The notes: generated by a model not told the origin, from the letters alone. Numbered from the stretch's first letter, positions 35,250-45,196 are shown. The stretch is 64,000 bases of DNA from an uncultured Oleiphilaceae bacterium (GCA_913060665.1 CAJXUY010000012.1:62001-126000); one strand, 5' to 3'. Made by a program: numbers and translations.

Positions 35250-35534
35250 TTATTGCCCTTCTTCCAACATGCCGTCTAAATGGTTATGAATTTCTTGTTC
35301 AATTCGCCCCTTAAAAGGCCGAACAAGAAACCCTAACTCCATTTTTACGTGGATCTGTGTCGGCGCTACCGTCAATTTACCTTTGGCTCCGCTTCGCTTA
35401 AACGTTAATGTGTCACCCTGCCATGAATAGGCGACATCAAACCGTTCAGATAAACTTTTTGCCAGGTCTTCTGCCGTTGCAATCGCATCATCATGTTTTA
35501 AAGTATGGTGACGGGTAATATCAATAACAGACAT
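35250..35534 (-). CDS. Polyhydroxyalkanoic acid system family protein
   Basis: A 94-residue protein of the PHA_gran_rgn family: M-S-V-I-D-I-T-R-H-H-T-L near the start, a W-x-G-D-T-L-x-F centre and a G-F-L-V-R-P-F-K-G-R-I-E-Q-E-I end. In Pseudomonas it lies between PHA granule genes and ubiE, as here. Its biochemical role is unknown. No PHA synthase is in the window, so it may serve other carbon-storage or general physiology. Confidence 0.85.
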   Translation of the reverse strand: MSVIDITRHHTLKHDDAIATAEDLAKSLSERFDVAYSWQGDTLTFKRSGAKGKLTVAPTQIHVKMELGFLVRPFKGRIEQEIHNHLDGMLEEGQ

Positions 35535-35776
35535 ATAGCTCCTTCAAGTTAAAAGCATTAACCGGATAAGTAAAATAGTAATGAGATAGAGTGTAGCGCG
35601 AAGCGCACTCCAAGGTCACCTATTTGAACCCTATGGTAGCAACACTACGGGCTACCGAAAAATAATCTGCGTTATTGTATTCCAAAAGTGACATAAAAAA
35701 AGACATTGCTTGAATGTGACGTTAGAATATAGCCCAATTAACGACTTTGATGATGAGAACGCCAACAGAGGCCCTA

Positions 35777-36568
35777 ATGTCTAACACCCATCTACCTGAA
35801 GCATCTTCATCGACCCAAAAAAACGCTGATAGCAAAACTCACTTTGGTTACCAGCAAGTTAAAACGGACGATAAAGTAAACCATGTGGCAGACGTATTTC
35901 ACTCTGTCGCCAGTAAATACGACATTATGAATGATCTCATGTCGATGGGTATTCACCGAATATGGAAACGCTTTACCATTGAATTAAGTGGCGTTAGAAA
36001 AGGCCATAAGGTGCTTGACTTAGCCGGTGGAACGGGCGATTTGACGATGAAATTTTCTGACATCGTCGGCCCCGAAGGCAATGTTGTTTTAGCTGACATC
36101 AACGACTCTATGCTCAAAGTGGGGCGAGATCGTCTGATGGATAAAGGCTACACATCAAATATTGAAGTGGTTCAGGCTAACGCCGAAGCACTTCCATTCC
36201 CTGATAATTACTTTAATTGCGTGACCATCGCATTCGGTTTAAGAAACGTAACGGACAAAGACAAAGCCTTACGCTCTATCACTCGGGTATTAAAGCCTGG
36301 CGGGAAATTATTGGTACTGGAATTTTCAAAACCAGAAAACCCTCTACTAACTAAGGCCTACGACCTATACTCCTTCACCGCGTTGCCCGCCATGGGCAAG
36401 TTAATTGCCGGTGATTCGGAGAGCTATAAATATCTAGCAGAATCTATTCGAATGCACCCCGATCAAGAAACCCTAAAGGGAATGATGGAAAAAGCCGGCT
36501 TGGTCAATTGCCGCTTCCACAATATGACCGGCGGTATTGTTGCATTGCATACTGGCGTTAAGCCATAG
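35777..36568 (+). CDS. ubiE: Ubiquinone/menaquinone C-methyltransferase UbiE
   Basis: A class I SAM methyltransferase (263 residues) that methylates the benzoquinol ring in ubiquinone synthesis. The motifs [19 protein letters not shown] and G-L-R-N-V-T-D are the UbiE signatures. The ATG at 35777 has AGAGG five bases upstream; the longer frame from a TTG at 35747 is less likely. It heads the ubiE-ubiJ-ubiB run. Confidence 0.94.
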   Translation: MSNTHLPEASSSTQKNADSKTHFGYQQVKTDDKVNHVADVFHSVASKYDIMNDLMSMGIHRIWKRFTIELSGVRKGHKVLDLAGGTGDLTMKFSDIVGPEGNVVLADINDSMLKVGRDRLMDKGYTSNIEVVQANAEALPFPDNYFNCVTIAFGLRNVTDKDKALRSITRVLKPGGKLLVLEFSKPENPLLTKAYDLYSFTALPAMGKLIAGDSESYKYLAESIRMHPDQETLKGMMEKAGLVNCRFHNMTGGIVALHTGVKP

Positions 36569-36600
36569 ATATGAAAGATAGCAGTATGAAAGGAGACGGC

Positions 36601-37254
36601 ATGAAGATCGACCCTTCGCTGATTACAGCAACCGTCGCAGCGGCCGAGGTGCTTGTTAACAACGCTCTATTGCTCGATTCTTCAGCACTGAAGAAAATAA
36701 CCGACCTTAACGGGTCAGTGGTTAAAATAGTGCTGCCTCCCACCAATGTGTCATTCACGATTCAAGCCTGCAATGGACAATTAGCACTTTCTAGTAATAC
36801 AGAAAAGTTTGCTGACAATGAAATCAATGTCACGATTGAGAGTTCTCCATTTTCACTATCCCGCTTGATATTCGAAGACGACAAAAATAGTTTAATTCGA
36901 TCAGGCGAGATTAAGCTCCAGGGCGACACTGAAACCGCCCTACAGTTTCAGTCTTTGCTATCTGACTTGAGCCTTGACTGGGAGAGCGCCCTCGCGACTA
37001 TTATCGGCGATATACCTGCACACTTTATTGGTCAAAAAGTTCGTCAAAGTGCGTCATGGGGCAAACAAACCCAGCGAAGCCTAACGGCCAACATAGAAGA
37101 ACATTTGCACGAAGAGAGCCGCTTACTACCTAACCGAATTGAATTACAAGAACAGTTTTCAGAGATAGACCGCCTTCGCTTGTCAACAGAAAGGCTTGAG
37201 GCTCGGTTAGCAAAACTCAGAACCATAGCGTTACGCGAAGAAACTACACCCTAA
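36601..37254 (+). CDS. ubiJ: UbiJ (SCP2-domain ubiquinone biosynthesis factor)
   Basis: A 217-residue protein with an N-terminal SCP2 sterol-carrier-like fold (about residues 15-110) and a C-terminal helical coiled segment, matching UbiJ, a lipid-binding accessory factor that with UbiK organises the soluble Ubi complex. GGAG lies five bases before the ATG at 36601; starts at 36571 and 36586 are in frame but poorly placed. It sits between ubiE and ubiB as in other gammaproteobacteria. Confidence 0.88.
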   Translation: MKIDPSLITATVAAAEVLVNNALLLDSSALKKITDLNGSVVKIVLPPTNVSFTIQACNGQLALSSNTEKFADNEINVTIESSPFSLSRLIFEDDKNSLIRSGEIKLQGDTETALQFQSLLSDLSLDWESALATIIGDIPAHFIGQKVRQSASWGKQTQRSLTANIEEHLHEESRLLPNRIELQEQFSEIDRLRLSTERLEARLAKLRTIALREETTP

Positions 37255-37324
37255 CAAAATAACGCAGTAGCAATCGACTATCATCAGCTCTAACCATCGT
37301 CAAACACCAACAAACGAGTAGCCT

Positions 37325-38965
37325 GTGTCACGCATTCAACGACTAATAAAAATTATCTGGGTTATAGGCAAATACCGACTCGATGAGTTTTTGCCCCTCA
37401 CTCATTTACCACTCTCTTTACGACTACTGTTCATGTTGGCACCGTGGCACCTGTTTCCAAAGCCACAACAGCCTCGGGGCGCCCGTATTCGATACGCACT
37501 CGAAGAGCTGGGGCCAATATTTATTAAGTTCGGACAAATCCTATCTACCCGCCGAGACTTGCTACCCGATGATATTGCCGTTGAACTAAAGTACCTTCAA
37601 GACAATGTCACACCGTTCTCCGGCCAGACCGCAAAAACGATTGTCGAGCAAGCACTAAAACAGTCTACTGACGATATATTTCTCTCATTTGATATTAACC
37701 CCTTGGCATCAGCGTCTATCGCTCAGGTTCATGCAGCTCAATTACAAGACGGCAGAGAAGTAGTCGTTAAAGTGATTCGCCCCGGCATCACTCCCATTAT
37801 CCATCAAGATATTGCGCTAATGTACTTAGTTGCTGGTTTGGCTGAAAAGTACTGGGAAGATGGTAAGCGGCTGCACCCTGTCGATATTGTTAACGATTAT
37901 GAGAAAACAATATTTGATGAGCTTGACTTGCAACGGGAGGCCGCCAATGCATCACAGTTACGTCGTAATTTTGAAAACTCCAGTTTAATCTACATGCCAG
38001 AGATATTCTGGGACTACACCAATACCGATGTTATGGTGATGGAAAGAGTCTATGGTGTACCCGTAGCCGATGTCGACACGCTTAATGCACATGGAACCAA
38101 CCTCAAAAAGCTCGCAGAAAAAGGCGTCGATATTTTCTTCACCCAAGTTTTTCGCGATAGCTTCTTTCATGCAGATATGCACCCAGGCAACATTTTCGTC
38201 AATGTAGATAACCCGGAAGACCCTCAATACATCGCTATCGATTTTGGGATTGTCGGCAGCCTGACCCCTGATGATCAAAGCTATTTGGCCCGAAACCTAC
38301 TTGCTTTTTTCAACCGAGATTACAGACAAGTAGCCGAACTACATATTTCCTCTGGCTGGGTACCTGAAGATACACCTGTTAATGAATTCGAATCAGCCAT
38401 ACGAACTGTTTGTGAACCAATATTTGAAAAGCCACTGAAAGATATTTCCTTCGGTCAGGTTTTATTAAGACTATTCCAAACCGCCCGTCGCTTTAATATG
38501 GAAGTACAGCCTCAACTGGTACTACTGCAAAAGACGCTGCTCAACATTGAAGGGCTCGGTCGCCAGCTATATCCAGACCTAGACCTCTGGAGCACGGCTC
38601 AGCCTTTCTTAGAAGATTGGATGAAGCAACGTGTTGGCCCACCAGGGCTTTGGAAGAATGTTAAGCAGCATATACCCGGATGGCTGGAACAAAGCCCAGA
38701 AATACCTCAAATGGTTTATGATGCCATCAACCAAATTAAGAACCTCAATAACTATAGCCATAAGCAAGAACGCAGCATCAAAGCACTAAAGGAAGAAATG
38801 CATAGCAACCAAGGTGTCAACAAAGACTACTGGATTGCGACACTGGCATTTGGGGCCGCTGTATTGAGCCAGGATACGGCTGCGCTAGCTTGGCTTCAAG
38901 CACTCCCAGGGCAAAGCTGGGCATTGGCAGGTATTGGATTTTATTTTCTTATCAAGCGAAAATAG
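37325..38965 (+). CDS. ubiB: UbiB atypical kinase/ATPase
   Basis: A 546-residue ABC1/ADCK/UbiB-family protein. The K-x-G-Q motif ([11 protein letters not shown], about residue 65), [17 protein letters not shown] and I-D-F-G-I-V-G kinase-like motifs are present, with C-terminal hydrophobic helices. It supports ubiquinone synthesis, probably by ATP-dependent handling of isoprenoid intermediates. The start is GTG with no strong ribosome-binding site. Confidence 0.94.
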   Translation: MSRIQRLIKIIWVIGKYRLDEFLPLTHLPLSLRLLFMLAPWHLFPKPQQPRGARIRYALEELGPIFIKFGQILSTRRDLLPDDIAVELKYLQDNVTPFSGQTAKTIVEQALKQSTDDIFLSFDINPLASASIAQVHAAQLQDGREVVVKVIRPGITPIIHQDIALMYLVAGLAEKYWEDGKRLHPVDIVNDYEKTIFDELDLQREAANASQLRRNFENSSLIYMPEIFWDYTNTDVMVMERVYGVPVADVDTLNAHGTNLKKLAEKGVDIFFTQVFRDSFFHADMHPGNIFVNVDNPEDPQYIAIDFGIVGSLTPDDQSYLARNLLAFFNRDYRQVAELHISSGWVPEDTPVNEFESAIRTVCEPIFEKPLKDISFGQVLLRLFQTARRFNMEVQPQLVLLQKTLLNIEGLGRQLYPDLDLWSTAQPFLEDWMKQRVGPPGLWKNVKQHIPGWLEQSPEIPQMVYDAINQIKNLNNYSHKQERSIKALKEEMHSNQGVNKDYWIATLAFGAAVLSQDTAALAWLQALPGQSWALAGIGFYFLIKRK

Positions 38966-38969
38966 GCAT

Positions 38970-39377
38970 ATGATAGAACAACCGTTAAATAACTCAGCAT
39001 GGTTAAATAAAATAAAGTGGACTGAAGAAGGCCTAGTGCCTGCAATCGCGCAGGACCACAAAACCGGCGAAATACTTATGATGGCATGGATGAACCGCGA
39101 CTCACTCAGCCTGACCGTTGAAGAGAGACGCGCCATTTATTGGTCTCGCTCACGCCAGTCGTTATGGCGCAAAGGTGAGTCATCGGGCCATGTTCAAAAA
39201 CTGCATGATATAAGACTTGATTGTGATGCAGACGTTATTTTACTTAAGGTCGAACAACTGGGTGATATAGCGTGTCACACAGGGCGTCGAAGCTGCTTTT
39301 ATCAACAACTCAACGACAACAAATGGCAGGCGGTTGAGCCTGTATTAAAAGACCCAGACGATATTTACAAGGCATAA
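38970..39377 (+). CDS. hisI: Phosphoribosyl-AMP cyclohydrolase HisI
   Basis: A 135-residue enzyme for the third step of histidine synthesis. The motifs [24 protein letters not shown] and the zinc-binding D-C-D-A-D plus C-H-T-G-R-R-S-C are all intact. The ATG at 38970 has AGG five bases upstream, in preference to a start inside ubiB. It is a stand-alone HisI, with HisE encoded separately downstream. Confidence 0.94.
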   Translation: MIEQPLNNSAWLNKIKWTEEGLVPAIAQDHKTGEILMMAWMNRDSLSLTVEERRAIYWSRSRQSLWRKGESSGHVQKLHDIRLDCDADVILLKVEQLGDIACHTGRRSCFYQQLNDNKWQAVEPVLKDPDDIYKA

Positions 39378-39410
39378 CACAAACTATAAAGTGCTTTATA
39401 GGAAACAACT

Positions 39411-39743
39411 ATGACAGACGTACTTAAAGAACTGGCAAAAGTATTAGAACAACGCAAGCAAGCAGATGCCGACAGTTCTTACGTGTCCAGCCTTCATAAA
39501 AAAGGTCTCAATAAAATTCTTGAGAAAGTGGGCGAAGAGTCGACAGAAACTATTCTGGCAGCAAAAGATGCAGAACGCTCAGGCGATACTAGTGACCTAA
39601 TATATGAAACAGCAGACCTTTGGTTTCACAGCCTTGTAATGCTATCGCATTTAGATGTAGGCCCAGAGGCTATATTAGAAGAACTTGAACGTAGATTTGA
39701 CCTGTCAGGGTTAGAAGAGAAAGCCTCCAGAAACAGTAAATAG
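39411..39743 (+). CDS. hisE: Phosphoribosyl-ATP pyrophosphohydrolase HisE
   Basis: A 110-residue MazG-fold enzyme for the second step of histidine synthesis. [15 protein letters not shown] and the E-T-A-D-L-W-F-H metal-binding motif are intact. AGGAA precedes the ATG. It lies 33 bases after hisI, separate from any main his operon, as in Pseudomonas. Confidence 0.94.
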   Translation: MTDVLKELAKVLEQRKQADADSSYVSSLHKKGLNKILEKVGEESTETILAAKDAERSGDTSDLIYETADLWFHSLVMLSHLDVGPEAILEELERRFDLSGLEEKASRNSK

Positions 39744-39785
39744 GTCGCGTGTCTGCAGGCTAAATAGGTTATCCGAATTCATTGC

Positions 39786-39814
39786 TTGACAGAGGTCATA
39801 ACGAACCCTCCTAT
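39786..39814 (+). promoter_or_regulatory. Possible promoter upstream of tatA
   Basis: TTGACA (39786-39791), 17-base spacer, TCCTAT (39809-39814). The -35 is perfect and the -10 is weak. It lies 185 bases before tatA, which would give a long leader. No other structure is evident in the 255-base hisE-tatA gap. Confidence 0.35.
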
Positions 39815-39998
39815 TCTGCGGCAAAATGGCGGCACTTAATAATGTACACAAATATGACTAACCTCCTGGCTCATCACTAATGACAAAGGGCTTTTAGTGA
39901 ATCATTTGGTGTACAATGGAAATAATGATGGTCGGCTGATTACGTAAATTTTGCGTACCAACCGATATAGAAAATAGATTCTTTAGGGGAGTAACCTG

Positions 39999-40223
39999 AT
40001 GGGTGGCATTAGTATTTGGCAGCTAGTAATCGTTCTTGTAATTGTTATGTTGCTGTTTGGCACCAAAAAACTTCGTAATATGGGGTCAGACTTAGGTGGC
40101 GCAGTAAAAGGCTTTAAGAAAGCCGTCACTGATGAAGAGAAAAACAAGTCTCTCGATACAGATACCAGCGACGTTATCGACGCGAAAGTAGAAAAAGTTG
40201 AAGAAGAGAAGCCTAAAAGCTAA
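39999..40223 (+). CDS. tatA: Twin-arginine translocase subunit TatA
   Basis: A 74-residue protein with an N-terminal membrane helix ([13 protein letters not shown]), the hinge F-G-T-K-K-L and an amphipathic helix with [14 protein letters not shown]. It forms the size-variable Tat pore for folded proteins. AGGGGAG precedes the ATG. First gene of tatABC. UrtA in this window carries a Tat-like signal. Confidence 0.95.
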   Translation: MGGISIWQLVIVLVIVMLLFGTKKLRNMGSDLGGAVKGFKKAVTDEEKNKSLDTDTSDVIDAKVEKVEEEKPKS

Positions 40224-40247
40224 CGTGCATTTCACTCGAGCATCATT

Positions 40248-40637
40248 ATGTTTGATATTGGTTTTCTTGAATTAGTACTCATAGCAGTACTTGCGCTTCT
40301 CATACTGGGTCCTGAGCGGCTTCCCCACGCTGCTAGGACAGCTGGAAAATGGGTTGGCAAAGCAAAACGTATGGCGAGTAATTTAACAGAAGAAGTCGAC
40401 CGACAACTCAAAGCTGAAGAACTGCGAGAGAGAATTAAAGACGCCGGCGACGATATCAAGGTAGAAGAAGTAGAAAAAACAGTTCGAGAAGCGCTTGATA
40501 AAGCAGAAGAGTTTAAACATATGGTCAATAAAAATGCATCTGTTGAGCAACTGGACACGGCCTCTGCTGCACAAAAAACGCCACCAGCTAGCGCTATTGA
40601 CAGCACGACCCAACCTTCAATCGCTAAAAACTCATAA
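40248..40637 (+). CDS. tatB: Sec-independent translocase subunit TatB
   Basis: A 129-residue protein opening M-F-D-I-G-F-L-E-L, with L-L-I-L-G-P-E-R-L-P in the hinge, both TatB hallmarks. A charged amphipathic helix follows. With TatC it recognises the twin-arginine signal. Confidence 0.95.
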   Translation: MFDIGFLELVLIAVLALLILGPERLPHAARTAGKWVGKAKRMASNLTEEVDRQLKAEELRERIKDAGDDIKVEEVEKTVREALDKAEEFKHMVNKNASVEQLDTASAAQKTPPASAIDSTTQPSIAKNS

Positions 40638-40664
40638 TTGATTAACTGGAAGGCACTGAAGTAA

Positions 40665-41492
40665 ATGGCCAATTCGTCATCCCCTAATACCGGTAATCAA
40701 GCTCCCGCAGGCGAGCCTTCTATAGAGGCAAGTGAAACGGTGGTAGAGCAACAACAACCGCTTATTCAACATTTGATTGAGCTGAGAGACAGAATACTCA
40801 GGGCTTTGTTAGTGGTACTGGTTATATTTTTAGGCCTGTATTACTTTGCAAACGACTTCTACTTGATCATCTCTGAACCTCTCCGTGCTTACTTACCCGA
40901 AGGCACATCAATGATCGCGACCGATGTAGCCTCTCCGTTTTTAACACCTTTTAAACTAACACTTGTCATGTCCATATTTCTGGCCATGCCATTTATTTTA
41001 TTTCAGTTTTGGCGTTTTGTTGCACCAGCGCTTTATAAACATGAAAAACAGCTGGCGATACCGTTGCTCATATCCAGCGTATTTCTATTCTACTTAGGCG
41101 TTTTATTTGCCTATTACGTTGTGTTCCCTTTGGTGTTTGGCTTCTTTACCAGCGCAGGCCCTGAAGGCGTAACGGTAATGACCGATATCAGTAAGTACCT
41201 GGATTTTGTACTGAAGTTGTTCTTTGCCTTTGGGCTTGCGTTTGAGATTCCTATCGCCACCGTCGTTTTAGTAGCCACTGGGGCTTCCACATCAGAAAGC
41301 CTTGGCCAAAAGCGACCTTATATCGTCGTCGGTTGCTTTGTTATCGGGATGTTATTAACCCCTCCTGATGTCATATCTCAAACTTTATTAGCGATCCCGA
41401 TGTGGTTATTATTTGAAATTGGTGTATTTTTCAGTCGCATGGTTGAAAATCGCACCCCCCCTGACCACTCAGAAGAAAACCAGATAGGCTAG
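40665..41492 (+). CDS. tatC: Sec-independent translocase subunit TatC
   Basis: A 275-residue six-helix membrane protein with [11 protein letters not shown] near the first helix and P-F-x-x-x-K-L plus [10 protein letters not shown] in later loops, the TatC family motifs. The N-terminal 30 residues are a longer than usual acidic extension. It binds the twin-arginine motif of substrates. Confidence 0.95.
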   Translation: MANSSSPNTGNQAPAGEPSIEASETVVEQQQPLIQHLIELRDRILRALLVVLVIFLGLYYFANDFYLIISEPLRAYLPEGTSMIATDVASPFLTPFKLTLVMSIFLAMPFILFQFWRFVAPALYKHEKQLAIPLLISSVFLFYLGVLFAYYVVFPLVFGFFTSAGPEGVTVMTDISKYLDFVLKLFFAFGLAFEIPIATVVLVATGASTSESLGQKRPYIVVGCFVIGMLLTPPDVISQTLLAIPMWLLFEIGVFFSRMVENRTPPDHSEENQIG

Positions 41493-41519
41493 CACCATTA
41501 CTGGCCTATTCTCCCGACT

Positions 41520-42227
41520 ATGAATATCGCACTGCTTTTTGAAGATGATTTTATCTCTGTTGATACGGTGATCCTAACCGATCGCCGCCTTCAACATTTA
41601 CAACAGATTCGTGATATTAAGCTGGGAGACCAGATCGCCGTAGGGCAAGTGAACGGACTGCTAGGCGATGCGACCGTGACAGAACTGACCACAACATCAA
41701 TCAAGCTAACCATCTGCTGGACTAAACAACCCCCTGCCCCGTTGCCTGTCACCCTTATTATCGCCCTGCCTCGCCCTAAAATGATCAAGCGAATCATCCA
41801 AACCGTAGCGACAATGGGTGTTAAGGAGCTTTATTTTATTAACTCTTATAAAGTGGAAAAGAGTTTTTGGCAGTCGCCCTGGCTAACAGACGCAAAACTA
41901 CTAGAAAACGTTGTGCTGGGCCTTGAGCAAGCGATGGACACACAATTACCGACTATTCATTTAAGAAAGCGGTTCAAACCGTTTGTTGAAGATGAACTGC
42001 CGGAAATAGCTAAAGACACCCTGCGCTTGGTCGCACACCCGTCCAACCATCAAGACTGCCCGATACAAGTGAGACAACAAACCACCTTAGCCATTGGTCC
42101 AGAAGGTGGGTTTATTCCGTATGAAGTCGAAAAACTAGTGTCATGCGGGTTCGAGCCAGTCAGCTTAGGGGACCGTATTCTTAGAACTGAAACGGCGGTT
42201 CCTGTTCTTCTTTCGAAACTGTTCTAA
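41520..42227 (+). CDS. rsmE: 16S rRNA (uracil1498-N3)-methyltransferase RsmE
   Basis: A 235-residue SPOUT-fold methyltransferase that modifies U1498 of 16S rRNA. The C-terminal knot motif L-A-I-G-P-E-G-G-F and L-G-x-R-I-L-R-T-E-T-A are diagnostic. It has an N-terminal PUA-like domain. It follows tatC by 28 bases, continuing the conserved block. Confidence 0.92.
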   Translation: MNIALLFEDDFISVDTVILTDRRLQHLQQIRDIKLGDQIAVGQVNGLLGDATVTELTTTSIKLTICWTKQPPAPLPVTLIIALPRPKMIKRIIQTVATMGVKELYFINSYKVEKSFWQSPWLTDAKLLENVVLGLEQAMDTQLPTIHLRKRFKPFVEDELPEIAKDTLRLVAHPSNHQDCPIQVRQQTTLAIGPEGGFIPYEVEKLVSCGFEPVSLGDRILRTETAVPVLLSKLF

Positions 42228-42237
42228 ACTCATTCCC

Positions 42238-43023
42238 ATGACCATTCGTATCGCCCTAGCCTCTGACCTGCATATTGAACTCAGCCGTGGTTCTGTTCCA
42301 ATACCCGCGTTCCATGATGACGCTGATGTAATTGTTCTCGCAGGAGACATCACTAACCGTTATCACAAAACGAAGAATCAATTTGAGCAGACCTTCTCCG
42401 CCTTCAGGCGCCGCTTCAAACAGCCGATACTATTTATACCCGGCAATCATGAGTATTACGGAAGCCACTTCCAAACACTCAATCAAGAGCTACCAGAGAT
42501 TTGCAAACGATACGATATTACGTTGCTGCAGATGGGGTATACGGACATTCAAGGCGTCCGTTTTTTTGGTTGTACATTGTGGAGCGACTTTCTACTTCAT
42601 GGCGAAGAAGAGATGCCCTGGGCTATACAGGCGGCTCAAAGAAAGTTAGCGGATTACAGAGCAATTGAATTCGGTGATAAACTAATTCAAGCGGTCAACA
42701 CCCGAGAGTTATTTAACCAACATTTTAAATGGCTCAAGAACACACTCAACGAATGCCCAAGCAATATGAAAAAGGTCATTTGCACCCATTTTGGCCCCGA
42801 TAAGAAATGTGTCAGTCCAGAGTTTGAAGGGGATGAACTCAACCCTTATTTTGTTAACAATTTAACTGACTTTATCGTCGAGCAAGCCCCTGACCTGTGG
42901 TTGTTTGGCCACACTCACTTTAATGTCGACTACCCGATCGGAAAAACTCGAATAGTGTCTAATCAACTAGGTTATCAACGTGAGAAGACACTGTTTGATC
43001 CCAAGCTTTGTTTGACTATTTAG
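42238..43023 (+). CDS. Calcineurin-like metallophosphoesterase
   Basis: A 261-residue phosphoesterase. All five metal-binding motifs are visible: S-D-L-H, G-D-I, G-N-H-E, C-T-H-F and F-G-H-T-H. It may hydrolyse nucleotides, phosphoproteins or another phosphoester; the substrate cannot be told. It starts ten bases after rsmE and is the last gene of the rightward run. Confidence 0.85.
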   Translation: MTIRIALASDLHIELSRGSVPIPAFHDDADVIVLAGDITNRYHKTKNQFEQTFSAFRRRFKQPILFIPGNHEYYGSHFQTLNQELPEICKRYDITLLQMGYTDIQGVRFFGCTLWSDFLLHGEEEMPWAIQAAQRKLADYRAIEFGDKLIQAVNTRELFNQHFKWLKNTLNECPSNMKKVICTHFGPDKKCVSPEFEGDELNPYFVNNLTDFIVEQAPDLWLFGHTHFNVDYPIGKTRIVSNQLGYQREKTLFDPKLCLTI

Positions 43024-43163
43024 AGGGCTCCGATCTCCAACCAAAGCGGTTGCGTTAAACAGGCTTTGCTTTACGGGGACATTTATCTGGGCTTTCTATT
43101 TAAACGTTACTCTGACCCTAATATTTTGAAGATCTAGCCCACAGGTTCTTTCTAGGGCGGTCA

Positions 43164-43192
43164 TTGATGTGCTTGTTATATGCTGCTATAGT
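43164..43192 (+). promoter_or_regulatory. Promoter of the yefM-yoeB operon
   Basis: TTGATG (43164-43169), 17-base spacer, TATAGT (43187-43192). Directly downstream, 43195-43215 carries two GTAC cores (AGTACACTTTACCGTACAT), a plausible YefM autoregulation site overlapping the transcript start. Confidence 0.6.
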
Positions 43193-43233
43193 TTACAGTA
43201 CACTTTACCGTACATGCACACTTTGGAGCTAAC

Positions 43234-43485
43234 ATGGACGCTATAAGCTATACATCTGCTAGAGCAAACCTTTCAAGTACAATGGAAAAAGTTTGCAATG
43301 ATCATACCCCTATAATCATAACCCGTAAAAGTGAATCACCAGTCGTAATGATGTCACTTGAAGATTTCCAAGCAATGGAAGAAACAACATACTTACTACG
43401 CTCCCCTGCTAATGCAAGACAGTTACTAGAGTCTATTGCTGAACTAGAGTCTGGCAAAGGTACTGAGAAAGAGCTACTTGAATGA
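43234..43485 (+). CDS. yefM: YefM-family antitoxin
   Basis: An 83-residue Phd/YefM antitoxin starting M-D-A-I-S-Y-T-S-A-R-A-N-L, with P-I-I-I-T-R-K and V-V-M-M-S-L-E-D-F-Q-A-M-E-E-T-T-Y-L-L, the YefM DNA-binding fold. It neutralises YoeB and represses the operon. GGAG precedes the ATG. The 3' end overlaps yoeB by four bases (ATGA). The pair lies between conserved housekeeping blocks, a typical place for a mobile toxin-antitoxin cassette. Confidence 0.93.
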   Translation: MDAISYTSARANLSSTMEKVCNDHTPIIITRKSESPVVMMSLEDFQAMEETTYLLRSPANARQLLESIAELESGKGTEKELLE

Positions 43486-43739
43486 AAGTAACGTTCTCTT
43501 CTGCAGCTTGGGGTCATTACCTTTATTGGCAAACGACAGATAAAAAGGTCTTAAAGCGTATTAACCTGTTGATTAAAGAAATAAAACGAGAGCCTTACGA
43601 AGGGATAGGTAAGCCTGAACGCTTAAAACATGGCTTAGCAGGCTACTGGTCTCGCCGTATTAACGATGAACATAGAATCGTTTATAAATATAAAGAAGGC
43701 ACGATACTTATCGCTCAACTACGCTATCACTATATATAA
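43482..43739 (+). CDS. yoeB: YoeB-family mRNA interferase toxin
   Basis: An 85-residue RelE-superfamily ribosome-dependent RNase. S-R-R-I-N-D-E-H-R-I-V-Y-K and the terminal R-Y-H-Y-I match YoeB; the glutamate in the P-Y-E-G-I-G-K-P-E motif, the arginine in E-H-R and the C-terminal histidine used in catalysis are present, so the toxin looks active. Coupled to yefM. Confidence 0.93.
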   Translation: MKVTFSSAAWGHYLYWQTTDKKVLKRINLLIKEIKREPYEGIGKPERLKHGLAGYWSRRINDEHRIVYKYKEGTILIAQLRYHYI

Positions 43740-43903
43740 CACCATACTAAAAATGAAGAATACGGTTTTCAAAGAAAAAATAGATAGATTTTATTGCGTA
43801 AAAGTATTTTTTCCCATGCGCTAATGTTTTCATCCCAGTGCGCCTCTACCAATGATTCAATGCCTTTAAGTTGTCGTTTAATATAAGCATAGTTCCTAGC
43901 TAA

Positions 43904-45196
43904 TTAAATATCCGGTACCTTTGCATCAATTCCCATTGCCTGAGACACCATTTGATTCTTCAAAAAGGTCTGACTATTTAGCCAGCGCATCCCTGTATTC
44001 CTCAACAAACGAACTGTCAGAGAGTCTTGCGAGAATAGTTGTTTAAAGCCTTCCATTAAGCCCATCATGGCTAGATTGGGCCCCATTCGGCGGCGCTGAT
44101 AGCGTTTCAACATCAACGAATCGTTCGCCGAGAGCTTTCTGCGGGACCCCTTAATTAGCTCATCTGCTAGTACCGCAACATCTTGCAACCCCAGGTTAAC
44201 GCCCTGCCCTGCAAGAGGATGGATGGTGTGCGCTGCATCACCGACCAAGGCAATATTAGAGGTTACATACTGCTTTGCATGGCGCTGCCTCAACGGAAAG
44301 CTATAGCGCTTGGACACCGCTTCGATATTGCCTAAACGGTGTTCAAAACTACGCCCTAGTACCTGACAGAAATCTTCATCACTAAGCGCTATCAACTCAT
44401 TAGCGCGCTCAGGAATGGCGGACCATACAATAGACGAGTAATGGGAGCTTGCAGCATGAGAAGCCGCAGTATCTGACACTAACGGCAACAAAGCCAATGG
44501 CCCTGTGCCCATAAACCGTTGCCATGCAGTGTTTTCATGGTGTTTTTCAGTCTTAACCGTGGCCACTATCGCATGATGTTGATAATCCCACTCACGAGTC
44601 GGTAACCCTGAGACTTTGCGGATAAGTGAATTGGCGCCATCTGCTGCGACAATCAGAGAAGCGTTAATATGAATGCCACTTTCTAACAGTAACATTGGAG
44701 AGTCACCCGTTAGTTCAACCTGACTAATTCGCTCACCCGTTAATAAAGTGATTTTATTATCGCTCTGTAACTGCTCGTACAATGACGCAATGGTTACCCG
44801 GTTCTCAACAATGTGCCCTAATGCCGGCTGATACAGTTCAGCCGCTGAAAACTCAATACTAGCGGTGCCATCTCCATCCCATACTTTCATTTCTTGGTAG
44901 GGGCTTACACGCTTATTGATAATCCTCGACCACACCCCCAAGTTTTTAAAGAAGGTTTGAGAGGCTACCGTGAGCGCACTGACTCGTGGGTCATATTGAT
45001 CAACCGTTCGTTGGTCGACGCTATCATCTGCACCAGGGTTATTGCTGCAGTCGCCCGCCAGCAGCAGCCGCTCTAGTGGTTGACCTTCAACCACTGCAAC
45101 ACGATAGTCCGTTTTTGCAAGTGCACAGGCCAGCGTTGCGCCCACCATTCCACCACCCACAATGACAATATCGTATGATTGCTTTATCTCGTTCAT
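43904..45196 (-). CDS. visC: UbiI/VisC-like FAD-dependent ubiquinone hydroxylase
   Basis: A 430-residue flavoprotein monooxygenase. The FAD motif V-I-V-G-G-G-M-V-G-A-T-L-A-C-A-L opens the protein and G-D-A-A-H-T-I-H-P-L-A-G-Q-G-V-N-L-G-L is the UbiH/F/I C-terminal motif. It would hydroxylate one ring position of the ubiquinone precursor. Its ATG shares one base with the ubiH stop (TAATG). The same frame continues open for 44 codons after the stop codon (see findings). Whether it is UbiI, UbiF or a broad-specificity homologue is open. Confidence 0.88.
   Translation of the reverse strand: MNEIKQSYDIVIVGGGMVGATLACALAKTDYRVAVVEGQPLERLLLAGDCSNNPGADDSVDQRTVDQYDPRVSALTVASQTFFKNLGVWSRIINKRVSPYQEMKVWDGDGTASIEFSAAELYQPALGHIVENRVTIASLYEQLQSDNKITLLTGERISQVELTGDSPMLLLESGIHINASLIVAADGANSLIRKVSGLPTREWDYQHHAIVATVKTEKHHENTAWQRFMGTGPLALLPLVSDTAASHAASSHYSSIVWSAIPERANELIALSDEDFCQVLGRSFEHRLGNIEAVSKRYSFPLRQRHAKQYVTSNIALVGDAAHTIHPLAGQGVNLGLQDVAVLADELIKGSRRKLSANDSLMLKRYQRRRMGPNLAMMGLMEGFKQLFSQDSLTVRLLRNTGMRWLNSQTFLKNQMVSQAMGIDAKVPDI

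Noticed and set aside
39830-39925. FabR-like motif near TGTACA/GTGTACA words upstream of tatA
   Set aside because: The words are isolated half-sites and do not form the 18-bp palindrome seen at 19.6-19.9 kb.
43054-43066. GCGTTAAAC resembling an integron core site next to the toxin-antitoxin pair
   Set aside because: A single 7-base GTTRRRY match is expected by chance; no paired inverted core or attC fold is visible and no integrase gene is present.
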